The notes below the pieces were generated by a model that did no database searches, was not told where the DNA came from, and saw nothing but the letters and a program-made list of their open reading frames with translations. This document shows positions 1 to 9,392 of a DNA stretch of 64,000 nt, piece after piece; position 1 is the stretch's first letter, and each line of letters begins with the position of its first letter. A program made the translations under genes and the position numbers. The stretch lies in NCBI RefSeq assembly GCF_000154905.1, contig NZ_GG770539.1, positions 1,293,239 through 1,357,238 on the forward strand, written 5' to 3'. This stretch comes from Streptomyces sp. SPB074 (GTDB lineage Bacteria > Actinomycetota > Actinomycetes > Streptomycetales > Streptomycetaceae).

Positions 1-111
1 GCGGGGGACACGGGGGCGGGGGCGCGGTTGGGACGGCCTCCCCGGGGGCGTGGCCGGGGTGCTCGCCGAGACTCGGGGCGCGCGCCGTCCCTCACCGAGC
101 CGTCGGCCGCC

Positions 112-1572
112 TCAGTCCTCCGCCGCGTTCAGCAGGTCGAGCGCGCTGTGCTGGCAGCCGTTGCCCGTGGCGGTCAGCGGGCCCGCCCAGTGCGGCCCGT
201 ACCGGTCGAAGCTGTCGCGGTCCTTGGCGTAGACGGTGTCGGCCTGGCGGTCGAGGTAGGCGCGGTAGGGGTGGTCGGGCAGCTCCTTGTCGAGGATGCC
301 GAGGCCGCGCGCGTAGGCGCCCTTGAAGGAGTCGCCGTTGGAGGTGCAGCCGGTGCCGTCCGGCTCGTAGGGCTCGTGGAGGGTGCCGCCCGGGTTGAGG
401 TAGCCCGAGGAGGTGGAGGCGTCGGCGAGGGTGCGGGCGCTGTCGAGCAGGCCCGCGTCACCCGTCGCGCGGTGGAGTTCGGCGAGGCCGGCGAGGACGA
501 CGCCCTGGTTGTACGTCCACGTCGTGTCGCCGTTGTTGGCGCAGGAGTCCTTGAGGCCGTCGTTGATGGTGTGGCCGGAGTTGATGAGCCCGCTGCCCTT
601 GAACCAGGACCACTCGTCCTGCGCCCGCTTGAGGTACGTCGTGTCGTTGTCGAGCCGGTTGTGCAGGGCCGCGTTGAGCTGGAGGTACAGCTCGTTGGTG
701 ATGGCGTTCTTGTACGGCTTGTCGGTCGCCCACTGGACGCCGCCGCCGCACGTGCCCGTCCAGTAGGCGGCCATGTGGTCGGCGTCCTTGCGGGCGGTGT
801 CGAGGTAGCGCTGCTCGTGCGTCACGTCGTACGCGGCGACCCAGGCGAGGCCCCACCAGCCGGTGTCGTCCAGGTAGCTGTTGGTGAAGTCGCCGCCCTC
901 GGCGCCGCGTTGCTTTTCCCAGGTGGTGGAGAGGGCGTACTTGTAGCTGGGCATCCCGCTGACGCGGATGTTGTCGGCGACGGAGGTGAGGGCGGTCGCG
1001 GAGGTCCACCAGCCGGCGAACTTCCCGCTGCCCCTGTCGTACGTGGCCATGAGAGCGGTCGCCGCCGCCGTGCTGCGGCTCCAGGCGTTCCAGTCGGTGC
1101 GCGCCCAGCCGGTGCAGACGACCTCGGTGCGGTCGCCCGCCTTGCCGCAGGCGCGCAGGGCGCCGATCGCGCCGGTGTTCCACTCGTCCACGTTGTACAT
1201 GAGGGTGCGCCAGCTCTTGCGCCCGTCCGGGACGGCGGTCGCGCCGAGCTTGCTGCCGGAGGACCAGCTCCGCCCGCCGTCGAAGGAGCGGTCGAGCCAC
1301 ACCTGGTCACCGGGGCTGCCGTTCTCGATCGAGCCCCAGCCCATGACATCGTTGTCGGACAGGTGAAGGGTGATCGTCCTCCCGTAGAGCGCGGCCTTGA
1401 CCGGGGTGCGCTCCCCGCCGGCGGCGGCCGGGTCGCGGGCGTCGCAGAACTTGTCGCACACCTGCCCGGCCGCGTGCGCCGCCGTGGCGGGCACCGTCAG
1501 CGCGGTGGTGACGAGCAGACAGCCGAGCAGCGCGGCCCTCCCGGAGCCCGCGATCCTTCTCATCCTCGCCAC
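112..1572 (-). CDS. Secreted glycoside hydrolase family 76 (alpha-1,6-mannanase)
   Basis: 486 aa from a GTG start; an ATG three codons inside is an alternative. A signal peptide (about residues 1-35, arginines then a hydrophobic stretch ending A-H-A-A) marks a secreted enzyme. After a Streptomyces-type N-terminal extension (about 55-170) comes a GH76 (alpha/alpha)6 barrel. The consecutive Asp pair characteristic of the family is at D235-D236 in the motif LDDTGWWGLAW, followed by aromatic-rich helices. GH76 enzymes are endo-acting on alpha-1,6-mannan, as in yeast cell wall or mycobacterial mannan. It is divergent from a GH92 exo-mannosidase, and the two would act together: GH92 removes side chains and GH76 cuts the backbone. 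The family call is firm; the natural substrate is inferred. Confidence 0.9.
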   Translation of the reverse strand: MARMRRIAGSGRAALLGCLLVTTALTVPATAAHAAGQVCDKFCDARDPAAAGGERTPVKAALYGRTITLHLSDNDVMGWGSIENGSPGDQVWLDRSFDGGRSWSSGSKLGATAVPDGRKSWRTLMYNVDEWNTGAIGALRACGKAGDRTEVVCTGWARTDWNAWSRSTAAATALMATYDRGSGKFAGWWTSATALTSVADNIRVSGMPSYKYALSTTWEKQRGAEGGDFTNSYLDDTGWWGLAWVAAYDVTHEQRYLDTARKDADHMAAYWTGTCGGGVQWATDKPYKNAITNELYLQLNAALHNRLDNDTTYLKRAQDEWSWFKGSGLINSGHTINDGLKDSCANNGDTTWTYNQGVVLAGLAELHRATGDAGLLDSARTLADASTSSGYLNPGGTLHEPYEPDGTGCTSNGDSFKGAYARGLGILDKELPDHPYRAYLDRQADTVYAKDRDSFDRYGPHWAGPLTATGNGCQHSALDLLNAAED

Positions 1573-1638
1573 GCCTTTCCTGCCGGTGACCGATACGTGC
1601 CAGGGCCAGGGAACGGCTCGCAGCGCGGCTTGTCAAGG

Positions 1639-1652
1639 CCGCAACATTGCGG
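1639..1652. promoter_or_regulatory. Imperfect palindrome upstream of the GH76 gene
   Basis: CCGCAA-CA-TTGCGG is a 14-base palindrome apart from its two central bases, 67 bases upstream of the GH76 start. It resembles a degenerate LacI-family half-site pair and may be a second operator for the divergent mannan genes. No regulator gene is in the window, so the function is inferred. Confidence 0.35.
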
Positions 1653-1794
1653 GTGCCGGGCCGAGTTGGCCCCGTACCGGCTGGTCTTCGCCGCCCGGGC
1701 TCGTGCGGGCTTTCCACAGCGGACGCCAAGAATTCCCCCGCCGGCCCCTACCCCCGCCGGCCGCCTGCGGGATACGGTCGCCCTGTCTCGACCT

Positions 1795-1806
1795 GACAAC
1801 GTTGTC
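1795..1806. promoter_or_regulatory. LacI-type operator palindrome GACAACGTTGTC
   Basis: A perfect 12-base palindrome with a central CG, the form bound by LacI-family repressors of sugar-utilisation genes in Streptomyces. It lies 61 bases upstream of the GH92 ATG and 222 bases upstream of GH76, so one repressor could control both divergent genes, presumably released by a mannan-derived sugar. The inducer is inferred. Confidence 0.6.
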
Positions 1807-1867
1807 CGACGCCCGGGGGAGCGGTCCGCTCCCCCGCGCCGGGCACCGCGCCGAAAGGGAAAGCGCC

Positions 1868-4837
1868 ATGCGCACCCCCCGTACACCCGCCCGCGAACCG
1901 GCGCCGCCCGCACGGCGCCGGGGAGCGGGCCTCCTCCTCGCCGCCCTGACCTCGCTCGGCCTGGTCGCCGCGAGCGTCCCGGCGGCCGAGGCCCACGCCC
2001 GTCCCGTGCCGGGACGTGCGGCGAGCGCCTACGACTCCGTCGATCCCTTCATCGGCACGAAGCTCGACACGACGCAGAACAAGGGCAACAGCGCCTACGG
2101 CAACACCTGGCCGGGGGCCGCCCTTCCCTTCGGCATGGTCCAGTCGAGCCCGACGACGTACCGCACCTCGGACGGCGACCAGAAGGGCGGCTACGAGTAC
2201 ACGGCCGACAAGCTGCGCGGCTTCGGCATGACGCGGCTCTCCGGCACGGGCTGCGAAGGCCGGTTCAGTGCCTTCGACTTCCCCGTCCTGCCGTACACGG
2301 GCGCCCTGCCGGACGGCGGCCTGCCGCGCAGTCCCGCCGCCGACATCACCTCGTACTACCTCGACCACGACCACGCCGACGAGGACGCCGCCCCCGGCTA
2401 CTACCGCGCGGGCCTCGGCAACGGCGTGACAGCCGAGCTGACGGCGACGACGCGTTCGGCCGTGAGCCGCTACGCCTTCCCGCGCGACGGCGAGAGCGCG
2501 ACGCTGCTGCTCGACGTGGCGGGCTCCAACAACAAGGTCTACGACAGCCATGTCAGCGTCTCCGGGCGGACGGTGAGCGGCTGGGTCGAGGCCGCCTCGG
2601 TGTGCGAGGGCGGCGGCCACTACCGCGCGTACTTCTCCTCGACCTTCGACAAGCCCTTCACCGCCCACGGGACCTGGCAGGGCGACGACGTCACACCCGG
2701 CGCGGACAGCGCGAGCGGCACGGACCGCAAGCACGGCGCGGGCGCCTGGCTGAGCTTCGCGCGCGGCGCGAAGGTCACGGCGCACACGGGGCTGAGCTAC
2801 GTGGACGTGGACGGCGCGGCGCGCAACGTACGCGCCGAGAGCGCCGGCCGCTCCTTCGACACCGTGCGCGCCCTGGCCCACCGCGCCTGGGAACGCAACC
2901 TCGGGACCGTCCAGGTCCAGGGCGGCACGGCGGCGGAGCGGACGAAGTTCTACACGGCGCTCTACCACGCGCAGTTGCACCCCAACATCACCGACGACGT
3001 CTCGGGCCGCTACCCGGGCTACGACGGCAAGACGCACACCGTCGCGCGCGGCCACCACGTCTACACGACGTACTCCGGCTGGGACACCTACCGGGGGCAG
3101 GCGCAGTTGCTCGCGCTGCTCTTCCCGAAGGTCGGCGACGACGTCAACCAGTCGCTCGTGGACATGGTCGAGCAGACCGGCACCTGGCCCAACTGGCCGC
3201 ACCTGAACCAGGCGCAGCAGAAGATGACCGGCGACTCGCTCCAGGCGGTGCTCTCCGCGATCGACGCCTTCGGCAGCACGCACTACGACCGCGCGGGCGC
3301 GCTGCGCTCGATGGTTCGGACGCAGTCGCTCCCCGCCACGAACACGCGGCGCACGGCCGCTCTCCAGTACTTCGGGACCGGCTTCGTGGAGAACGCGAAG
3401 GGCGACTCGGCGACGTCGAAGACGCTGGAGTACGCGATCGACGACTTCGCGATCGCCCAACTGGCGGGCAGGCTAGGCGAGAAGGACACCGAGAGCCGCT
3501 TCATGGCGCGCGCCCAGAACTGGCGCAACGTCTTCGACCCGGTCACCCAGGAGATCCGGCCGCGCTCGCGCAACGGCTTCGACCGCTCCTTCGACCTCGG
3601 CCAGCGGGGCAACCAGTTCGACCAGGCGACCGGTTACCAGTACGGCTGGATGGTCCCGCAGAACGTCGGCGGCCTCATCGCCGCACGCGGCGGCGAGGCG
3701 AAGGTGAGCGCGGAACTCGACGCGCACCTGACCCAGTTGGACGCGGGCGTGTACGGCACGAAGGGCGCCTACCTCTCCAACCAGCCGAGCTTCTCGGCGC
3801 CGTACGTCTACAACTGGCTGCGGCAGCCCGCGAAGACGGGCGAGACACTGCGCCGCGCGACGAGCGAGCTGTACGGCACGGGCCCGGACGGCCTGCCGGG
3901 CAACGACGACCTCGGCGCGCTCTCCGCCTGGTACGTGTGGGCCAACCTCGGCCTCAGCCCGACCGTTTACGGCACCGCGAACCTGGTCCTGAGCGCCCCG
4001 CTCTTCGACAAGGTCACGATCCGCAGCCAGGACAGCGCGCGCACGCTGCGCCTCACCGCGCGCGGCACCACGGGCGACCGCCCCTACGTGCGCTCCCTCA
4101 AGGTCAACGGCCGTACGAGCGGCGCGAACTGGGTCGGTGAGGACTTCGCGCGGCGCGGCGGGACGCTCGACTTCACGATGGCCGCGAAGCCGGGCGACTG
4201 GGGCACGCGGGCGGGTGACGTACCGCCGTCGTACGACGCGGGCTCCGACGCGCGCAACGACGTCGGGACGACGGCGGACGGCGCGAAGTCGGCCGGTTCG
4301 CTCGACCTGAGCGACAACTCCCTGTCCCGCGAGCGCCTTTCGGCGGCGGGTGCCGCTCCCGGCGCGAAGCTCCCGCTCGGCGACACGGGCGTGGCCTTCA
4401 CGTGGCCGCGCACGGCCGCCGGCGAGCCGGACAACTGGATTCCGCACGGCCAGCGCCTCGCGCTCGGCGGCCGTGAGGGCACGGCGGCGACCGGGATCTC
4501 CTTCCTCGGCCTCGCCACCAACGGCCCGGCCCAGGGCACGGCACGCGTCAGGTACACGGACGGCACCACGCAGGACGTGACGGTGGCCCTCACCGACTGG
4601 ACCCCCGGCACCGACTACCGCTTCGGCAACGTGCCGCTCGTGGAGACGACGGGACGCAACCGCGCGGACGGCACGGCGGACACGACCCGCACGGTCGTCT
4701 TCGGCACGGCCCCCGAGGCCCTGAACCCGGCGAAGCGGGTACGGTCCGTGACCTTGCCCGAGTCCACCGACAAGGGCGTCATGCACCTCTTCGACGTGGC
4801 CCTCACGACCAAGCCGCTGCCAGAGCGGACGAGCTGA
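1868..4837 (+). CDS. Secreted GH92 alpha-1,2-mannosidase
   Basis: 989 aa. The ATG at 1868 is chosen because a purine-rich ribosome site (GAAAGGGAAAG) sits just upstream and the product then begins with a signal peptide (about 1-44, ending A-E-A-H-A). The mature enzyme opens with the GH92 start motif VDPFIGT and has the family signatures PGAALPFGMVQ, SGTGCEGRF, GTWPNWP, the late Pro-Gly-Asn-Asp-Asp loop (GLPGNDDLGALSAWYVW) and a C-terminal beta-sandwich of about 200 aa. GH92 enzymes are calcium-dependent inverting exo-alpha-mannosidases that remove alpha-1,2 (also 1,3 or 1,4) mannose from N-glycans and yeast mannan. It is divergent from the GH76 gene and ends in a strong hairpin. The exact linkage specificity cannot be read from sequence. 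Confidence 0.93.
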   Translation: MRTPRTPAREPAPPARRRGAGLLLAALTSLGLVAASVPAAEAHARPVPGRAASAYDSVDPFIGTKLDTTQNKGNSAYGNTWPGAALPFGMVQSSPTTYRTSDGDQKGGYEYTADKLRGFGMTRLSGTGCEGRFSAFDFPVLPYTGALPDGGLPRSPAADITSYYLDHDHADEDAAPGYYRAGLGNGVTAELTATTRSAVSRYAFPRDGESATLLLDVAGSNNKVYDSHVSVSGRTVSGWVEAASVCEGGGHYRAYFSSTFDKPFTAHGTWQGDDVTPGADSASGTDRKHGAGAWLSFARGAKVTAHTGLSYVDVDGAARNVRAESAGRSFDTVRALAHRAWERNLGTVQVQGGTAAERTKFYTALYHAQLHPNITDDVSGRYPGYDGKTHTVARGHHVYTTYSGWDTYRGQAQLLALLFPKVGDDVNQSLVDMVEQTGTWPNWPHLNQAQQKMTGDSLQAVLSAIDAFGSTHYDRAGALRSMVRTQSLPATNTRRTAALQYFGTGFVENAKGDSATSKTLEYAIDDFAIAQLAGRLGEKDTESRFMARAQNWRNVFDPVTQEIRPRSRNGFDRSFDLGQRGNQFDQATGYQYGWMVPQNVGGLIAARGGEAKVSAELDAHLTQLDAGVYGTKGAYLSNQPSFSAPYVYNWLRQPAKTGETLRRATSELYGTGPDGLPGNDDLGALSAWYVWANLGLSPTVYGTANLVLSAPLFDKVTIRSQDSARTLRLTARGTTGDRPYVRSLKVNGRTSGANWVGEDFARRGGTLDFTMAAKPGDWGTRAGDVPPSYDAGSDARNDVGTTADGAKSAGSLDLSDNSLSRERLSAAGAAPGAKLPLGDTGVAFTWPRTAAGEPDNWIPHGQRLALGGREGTAATGISFLGLATNGPAQGTARVRYTDGTTQDVTVALTDWTPGTDYRFGNVPLVETTGRNRADGTADTTRTVVFGTAPEALNPAKRVRSVTLPESTDKGVMHLFDVALTTKPLPERTS

Positions 4838-4849
4838 ACCACTCCCCCG

Positions 4850-4877
4850 CCGGTCCGGCCCCGATGGGCCGGACCGG
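4850..4877 (+). terminator. Terminator hairpin after the GH92 gene
   Basis: A perfect 12-base GC stem with a four-base CGAT loop starts 12 bases after the GH92 stop codon. There is no U tract, as is usual for actinobacterial terminators. Confidence 0.75.
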
Positions 4878-4879
4878 GG

Positions 4880-5421
4880 GGCGGCGCGAAGGCGCCTGCG
4901 GCCTCGGCTGTGGCTGGGGCTGGGGGCGCCTTCGCGGTGTCGCGGGCCGCGCGGTGTCGCGGGAGCGGTCGCGGGCAGTGGGGACGGGGGTGGTGAGGGC
5001 GTGCGTCGTGCCACCCGGTCGGTCGATCGGCCGTGGCGGTGGGGCGTTCCCGGTGGCGGCGCTCTCGGTGGCCCCGAACTGGCGCGTCGGAGCGCGGTGC
5101 ACCCGCGCCCTGAGAACCGTCCTCGCTGTCTGCGAGGCCCAGGCTCCCCCTGTTGCCACGACCGCTGGTTCGGGGCCGAACCGTACGGTGCCGATACCGG
5201 CCATCACCGGGCGGACGGACGCGACGCAGTCCCTCGCCCTGCCACGGGAGCGGGCAGGAGCACGGGCCTCCGCCGGTCGGTGCCGGCGTCACGGGGTACG
5301 GCGCTGAGGGCAGGGTGCCGCTGGGTACGGGCCACAGCGGCGTGGCGATCGGCGTCGCGCGGCAGGTATCGGTGAGAGTCCTCTGTGGACCGGCCGAGCG
5401 GAGAACGGAGAACGGAACCTG
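4880..5421. other. Intergenic stretch, no gene recognised
   Basis: About 540 bases between the GH92 terminator and the RidA-like gene. Open frames on both strands lack any recognisable protein and look like GC-rich chance frames. Confidence 0.5.
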
Positions 5422-5816
5422 ATGACGACCAACGAGATCGGCGCCCGCATGGCCGGGGAACGGCTGATGTACAACCGGGCCGTCAGGGTCGACCAGCCGC
5501 GTAACTGGCTGTTCGTCTCGGGCCACGAGGCGCGCGACGACGACGGCGGCTCGCGCACCGGGGCGACATGGCCGGACAGATGAAGCTGGCACTGCGACGG
5601 CTGGGCGAGACCGTGGCGGAGGGCGGTATGACGATGGCGGACGTGGTGCAGATCCGCGTCTCCACGACCGACCTCGCCACGTGCAAGGCCCGCTACGCCG
5701 TCCTCCTGGACGCACTCGCGGCGGTGGACTGCCGACCCGCCAGCCTGCTGGCAGAGGTGAGCGCGCTGTCCGACGAAGACATGCTGATCGAGATCGAGGC
5801 AGTGGCGATGCGCTGA
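5422..5816 (+). pseudogene. RidA/YjgF-family protein, single-base frameshift
   Basis: The ATG at 5422 follows a purine-rich ribosome site. The first 47 or so codons read as a Rid-family N-terminus (NWLFVSGHEARDDDG), then the frame changes and continues from about 5564 as the remaining Rid domain (MAGQMKLALRRLGETV, ending in ALSDEDMLIEIEAVA). Restoring one G to the G4 run at 5560-5563 gives a continuous protein of about 131 aa, the usual RidA length. RidA proteins hydrolyse reactive enamine/imine intermediates; members with a divergent N-terminus may do other reactions. As given, translation stops at a TGA near 5578. It is either a recent pseudogene or a homopolymer read error. It has no operon partner and lies just left of an IS3 element. 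Confidence 0.75.
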
Positions 5817-6079
5817 ACGAGAACGACGCCACGAGCGGAGCACATGCCCGCACGGCCCCCGCGGCAGCGAAACCGCCACGAGCAACTGCCGCGAGGAAAA
5901 AACCACGCGAGGATGCCCCCACGCCCCGCCGCTTCAACCCCCTTCACGGCCAACGAAGCCAGTGACGTCGTGCCCGCCACGAAGGGTCACCGGCTGGGCG
6001 CACTGTCCGAACGCATCGGAGTACGCAAAAGGGAACTGAACCGCCCCGGGTTTGATGGAGACCATCAAGACCCGGAAGG

Positions 6080-6406
6080 ATGCCGATCATGGCTGCTCCC
6101 CGTAAGTACCCCGATGAACTGCGTGAACGCGCGACACGTCTGGCCGTCGAGGCCCGCGAGGACCCGGTCGGCCGGGCCGGCGCGATCAAGCGGATCGCCG
6201 ACCAGCTGGATGTGCACCCTGAGGCTCTGCGGGGCTGGGTCAAGCGGGCCGAGATCGACGAGGGCACCGTGCCCGGCACCACCAGCGCGGAGGCCGCCCG
6301 GATCGCGGAGCTGGAGCGGGAGGTGAAGGAACCGCGGCGGGCGAACGCGATATCGAAGTCCGCCTCGGCTTTCTTCGCAGCGGAGCTGGACCGTCCACCG
6401 CGATGA
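6080..6406 (+). CDS. IS3-family transposase OrfA
   Basis: 108 aa. It has an N-terminal helix-turn-helix of the transposase-8 type (YPDELRERATRLAVE, then a recognition helix in VHPEALRGWVKRAEID) and a C-terminal leucine-zipper-like helix that mediates dimerisation. It binds the terminal repeats. It overlaps OrfB by ATGA (6403-6406), and OrfB is in the -1 frame, so both reinitiation and the family's programmed -1 frameshift (an OrfAB fusion transposase) are possible. An in-frame ATG at 6089 is an alternative start. Confidence 0.85.
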   Translation: MPIMAAPRKYPDELRERATRLAVEAREDPVGRAGAIKRIADQLDVHPEALRGWVKRAEIDEGTVPGTTSAEAARIAELEREVKEPRRANAISKSASAFFAAELDRPPR

Positions 6407-7323
6407 AGGTCGCCTACATCGACCAGTACAAGGAGACGTTCGGCGTCCAGCCGATCTGCGACGTCCTCGCCGAGACGGACGCGCCGATCGCGCCGAGCAC
6501 CTACTACGCCGCCCACAACCGTCCGCCGTCGGCCCGCAGCCCGCGCGATGGCGAACTGACCGAGGACATACGCCGGATCCACGCCGACAACTACGGTGTC
6601 TACGGGGCTCGCAAGGTCCACGCCGCCCTGGTCCGCGAAGGAGTCGAGGTGGCCCGCTGCACGGTCGAACGCCTCATGCGGCAGGCAGGACTTCGCGAGG
6701 TGATCCGGACCAGGAGCCCGCGCACCACCCGCCCCGCTCCGGAGACCGACCGCCCGGCCGACCTGGTCGAGCGGCAGTTCACCGCAACTGCACCCAACCA
6801 GCTGTGGGTTGCCGACATCACCTGCATCAGGACCTTCGCCGGCCGGGTCTACGCGGCCTTCGTCATCGACGTGTTCTCCCGCATGGTCGTCGGCTGGCAG
6901 GTCGCCACCAGCCTCTACACCGACCTCGCGCCCGACGCGCTGGAGATGGCGATTTGGCGCCGCCGGCACACCGGTGCCGACCTCGCCGGCCTCACACATC
7001 ACTCGGACCGCGGAGTTCAATACCGTGCCATTCGCTACACCGAACGCCTCGCCGACAAGGCGGCCGTGGCCTCGGTCGGCTCCAAGGGCGACTCGTATGA
7101 CAACGCCCTCGCCGAGGCGTTCAACAGCCTGTTCAAGGCCGAGCTGATCCGCAACAAGGGCCCCTGGACGTCCATCAACGACGTCGAGATCGCGGTCGCC
7201 GAGTACGTCGACTGGTTCAACCAGCGACGCCTGCACGGCGAGCTCAGACACGTCACCCCGGCCGAGTTCGAGGCCGCCTATTACGCGGCCGAACCCCCTG
7301 CGTCACTCCAGAAAACCAGCTAA
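6403..7323 (+). CDS. IS3-family transposase OrfB (DDE integrase core)
   Basis: 306 aa. An N-terminal HTH_21-type segment (about 40-100, DNYGVYGARKVHAAL) precedes an rve integrase core. The DDE residues are visible: D in LWVADITCIR, D in THHSDRGVQY and E in DNALAEAFNSLFKAE, followed by the typical C-terminal WFNQRRLHGEL. It catalyses strand cleavage and transfer of the element, probably as a fusion with OrfA. The frame is intact, so the element may still be active. Confidence 0.9.
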   Translation: MKVAYIDQYKETFGVQPICDVLAETDAPIAPSTYYAAHNRPPSARSPRDGELTEDIRRIHADNYGVYGARKVHAALVREGVEVARCTVERLMRQAGLREVIRTRSPRTTRPAPETDRPADLVERQFTATAPNQLWVADITCIRTFAGRVYAAFVIDVFSRMVVGWQVATSLYTDLAPDALEMAIWRRRHTGADLAGLTHHSDRGVQYRAIRYTERLADKAAVASVGSKGDSYDNALAEAFNSLFKAELIRNKGPWTSINDVEIAVAEYVDWFNQRRLHGELRHVTPAEFEAAYYAAEPPASLQKTS

Positions 7324-7443
7324 CTCACTCTCCACGAAACCCGGGGCTTGACACTTGGTCTCACATGATCGCGAAAGGGACGTCCTGCGACTTCGCCGAA
7401 GCCCTGGTTCAACACCGGGCACGGAAAGGCTGCTTGAGCACGC

Positions 7444-7477
7444 AGAAGCCGCTGCCGTGGTCCCCGCAGCGGCTTCT
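7444..7477 (-). terminator. Terminator of the ABC operon
   Basis: A perfect 12-base stem (AGAAGCCGCTGC and its complement) with a 10-base loop, 17 bases beyond the permease stop codon. It also faces the IS3 element, so it insulates both. Confidence 0.75.
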
Positions 7478-7493
7478 GGGGAATTCTCGATTT

Positions 7494-8351
7494 CTACTGG
7501 TCGCGGCGCTGGACCGCGAAGATGGTGATGGCGGCGGCCACCGCGCCCCACACCGCGTACACGGTCCAGGCTCCGGCCGTGGACCAGGGGAAGTCGACGG
7601 GCTTCTCCACCACTTGCACCAGCCGCGCCCAGGCGCTGTACGGCAGGGCGTGGTCGATGAGGGCCGTCCCGTAGTGGTCGTCGCTGACGCCCATGGGAAC
7701 GAGCAGCAGGAGCGCGAAACTGGTGCCCATGGTGGCGGCACTGGCCCTGATCAGTGTGCCGACGGCCATGCCGACGAGTGCGGCCACGGGCGCGGCCAGA
7801 GCGGAGGCGAGCAGGGCGGGCACGACGCCCGGATCCCCGAGGGAAAGACCGGTGTCACGGCCGGAGAGGATCGCCTGGGTCGCCCAGAAGGACCCGCCGG
7901 CGGTGAGGAGGCCGAGTGCGGTGGTCACGGCGATGATGACGAGGACTTTCGCGGCCATCACGGAGCGGCGGGCGGGTACGACCGTGAAGGTCGTACGGAT
8001 CAGTCCGGTGGTGTACTCCCCGACCACGGTGAGTGCGCCCATGGCGCTCGCGATCAGCATGAGGCACAGGAGGGCCGCGTCGGTGAAGGCGTCGAGCATC
8101 GCCCAGTTGGGCATGAAGTCGGCCTTTTGGTCGGCGCCCCATGTCGGCCAGTTGCTGTAGTCGCCGTATGCGGTGAAGACGTTGAATCCGACGATGGCCA
8201 CGGTGCCGATCGCGATGGTCCACACGGTCGAACGGAGCGACCACAGTTTGATCCACTCGGCATGGACGAGGTCCGTGAAGCGGGCGCGGGGCGCAGGCTC
8301 GACAGCGGAGGGCACATCGACACCGGTGGGGGGAGTGGATGTCGTTGTCAT
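7494..8351 (-). CDS. ABC-2-type transporter permease
   Basis: 285 aa. After a soluble Pro/Thr-rich N-terminus (about 1-45) there are about six hydrophobic segments (roughly 45-65, 95-120, 130-160, 178-203, 210-225 and 260-280), the layout of the ABC-2 (DrrB/YhgE-like) exporter permeases. It starts inside the end of the ATPase gene (ATGA overlap, 8348-8351), so the two are translationally coupled and would form one exporter in the membrane. The adjacent LuxR-type two-component system suggests control by a membrane or antibiotic stress signal. The substrate is unknown. The coupled ATPase has a nonsense codon near its start, so this permease may lack a partner. Confidence 0.85.
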   Translation of the reverse strand: MTTTSTPPTGVDVPSAVEPAPRARFTDLVHAEWIKLWSLRSTVWTIAIGTVAIVGFNVFTAYGDYSNWPTWGADQKADFMPNWAMLDAFTDAALLCLMLIASAMGALTVVGEYTTGLIRTTFTVVPARRSVMAAKVLVIIAVTTALGLLTAGGSFWATQAILSGRDTGLSLGDPGVVPALLASALAAPVAALVGMAVGTLIRASAATMGTSFALLLLVPMGVSDDHYGTALIDHALPYSAWARLVQVVEKPVDFPWSTAGAWTVYAVWGAVAAAITIFAVQRRDQ

Positions 8352-9259
8352 CGGGCGTCTCCTGCGGCGTACTCGACGCTGTCGGCGGTGAGTTCCATGA
8401 AAGGGGCCTCCAACAAGGCGTTGTGTGCGGTGAGTTCGTGCACGGGGACCATGTTCTGGAAGGCGAGGTCACCGATTCGGGTCGCGCTGAGACCTGTCAC
8501 CAGCAGCGTGTGAGGGCCGTCCTGCTCCACCACGGCACCCGCACCGCTCAGCGCGGTGCGCAGCGTGTCCACCTCGGGGGTGCGAATGGTGACGCCTTGG
8601 CGGCTGCCGCGCGCGGCGAAGTCCTTGAGGCTCTCCGCGGCGATCAGCTGCCCCTTGCCGATGACGACGAGGTGCTCTGCCGTGTTTTCCATCTCGGACA
8701 TGAGGTGGCTGGAGACGAAGACGGTGCGGCCCTCGGCGGCCAGGCGGCGGAACAGCCCGCGCACCCACTTGACGCCCTCGGGGTCGAGGCCGTTGAGCGG
8801 CTCGTCGAAGAGCAGGACCGGCGGGTCCCCCATCAGGGCGGTGGCGATGCCGAGGCGCTGCTTCATGCCCAGCGAGTAGCCTCCGATCCGACGGTGGCCG
8901 ACGTCGCCGAGGCCGACCTCCTCCAGCACCTCGCCGACCCTGCGGCGCGGCAGGCGGTTGCTGACGGCCGGTGCCGTCAGGTGGGCCCGGGCGGTGCGGC
9001 CGCCGTGTACTTGGTGTGCGTCCAGGAGCGCCCCGACGTGGCGCATGCCCCGCGGCTGGTCCGCGAAGCGGTGGCCGTCGATGGTGACGCTCCCGCTCGT
9101 GGGCCGGTGCAGTCCCAGCATCATGCGCAGCGTCGTGCTCTTGCCCGCACCATTGGGTCCGAGGAATCCGGTGACGCGGCCTGGCCGCACGGTGAAGCTG
9201 AGGTCGCTGACGGCGGCTTTCGAGCCATATCGTTTGGTGAGTTACCTGACTTCGATCAT
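8348..9259 (-). pseudogene. ABC transporter ATP-binding protein with an in-frame stop at codon 6
   Basis: Reading from the natural ATG at 9259 gives M-I-E-V-R-stop-L-T-K-R-Y-G, where the family has E or a similar residue in place of the stop (TAA at 9242-9244). The frame is otherwise intact: Walker A GPNGAGKST, signature GGYSLGMKQRLGIA, Walker B LLFDEPLNGLDP and the switch His in FVSSHLM, then a C-terminal region typical of antibiotic/lantibiotic exporter ATPases. A GTG at 9190 could restart translation, but the product would lack the first beta strand and the A-loop Tyr that stacks on adenine. It is followed by the coupled permease. It is likely non-functional or weak, unless the TAA is a sequence error. 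Confidence 0.8.
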
Positions 9260-9392
9260 GCAGCTCATCTTGGCCAGCGCCCCCGCCGCATGTCGTCAGT
9301 CCGCAGTCGACACTGGTTGAACACCCTTGTCACCCCTGGTTGTACAACGCCGGTCCGATCCCGAATCGGGGCCGCGTGGCTACGATCGTTCG

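Larger units (their letters stand above)
6037..7353 (+). mobile_element. IS3-family insertion sequence, complete
   Basis: About 1317 bases. The imperfect terminal inverted repeats start TGAACCGCCCCGGGTTT at the left and read TGTCAAGCCCCGGGTTT on the other strand at the right, sharing GCCCCGGGTTT and then TGGAGA. It carries overlapping orfA and orfB in the usual IS3 layout. I see no target duplication at the flanks (AAC left, CTT right), so the insertion is old, the ends are slightly misplaced, or one side was rearranged. Confidence 0.85.

Noticed and set aside
28-4140. A 1370-codon plus-strand ORF across the GH76 and GH92 genes
   Set aside because: Antisense to GH76 and in another frame of GH92, Arg/Val/Gly-rich with no domain. 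A GC-rich shadow frame.
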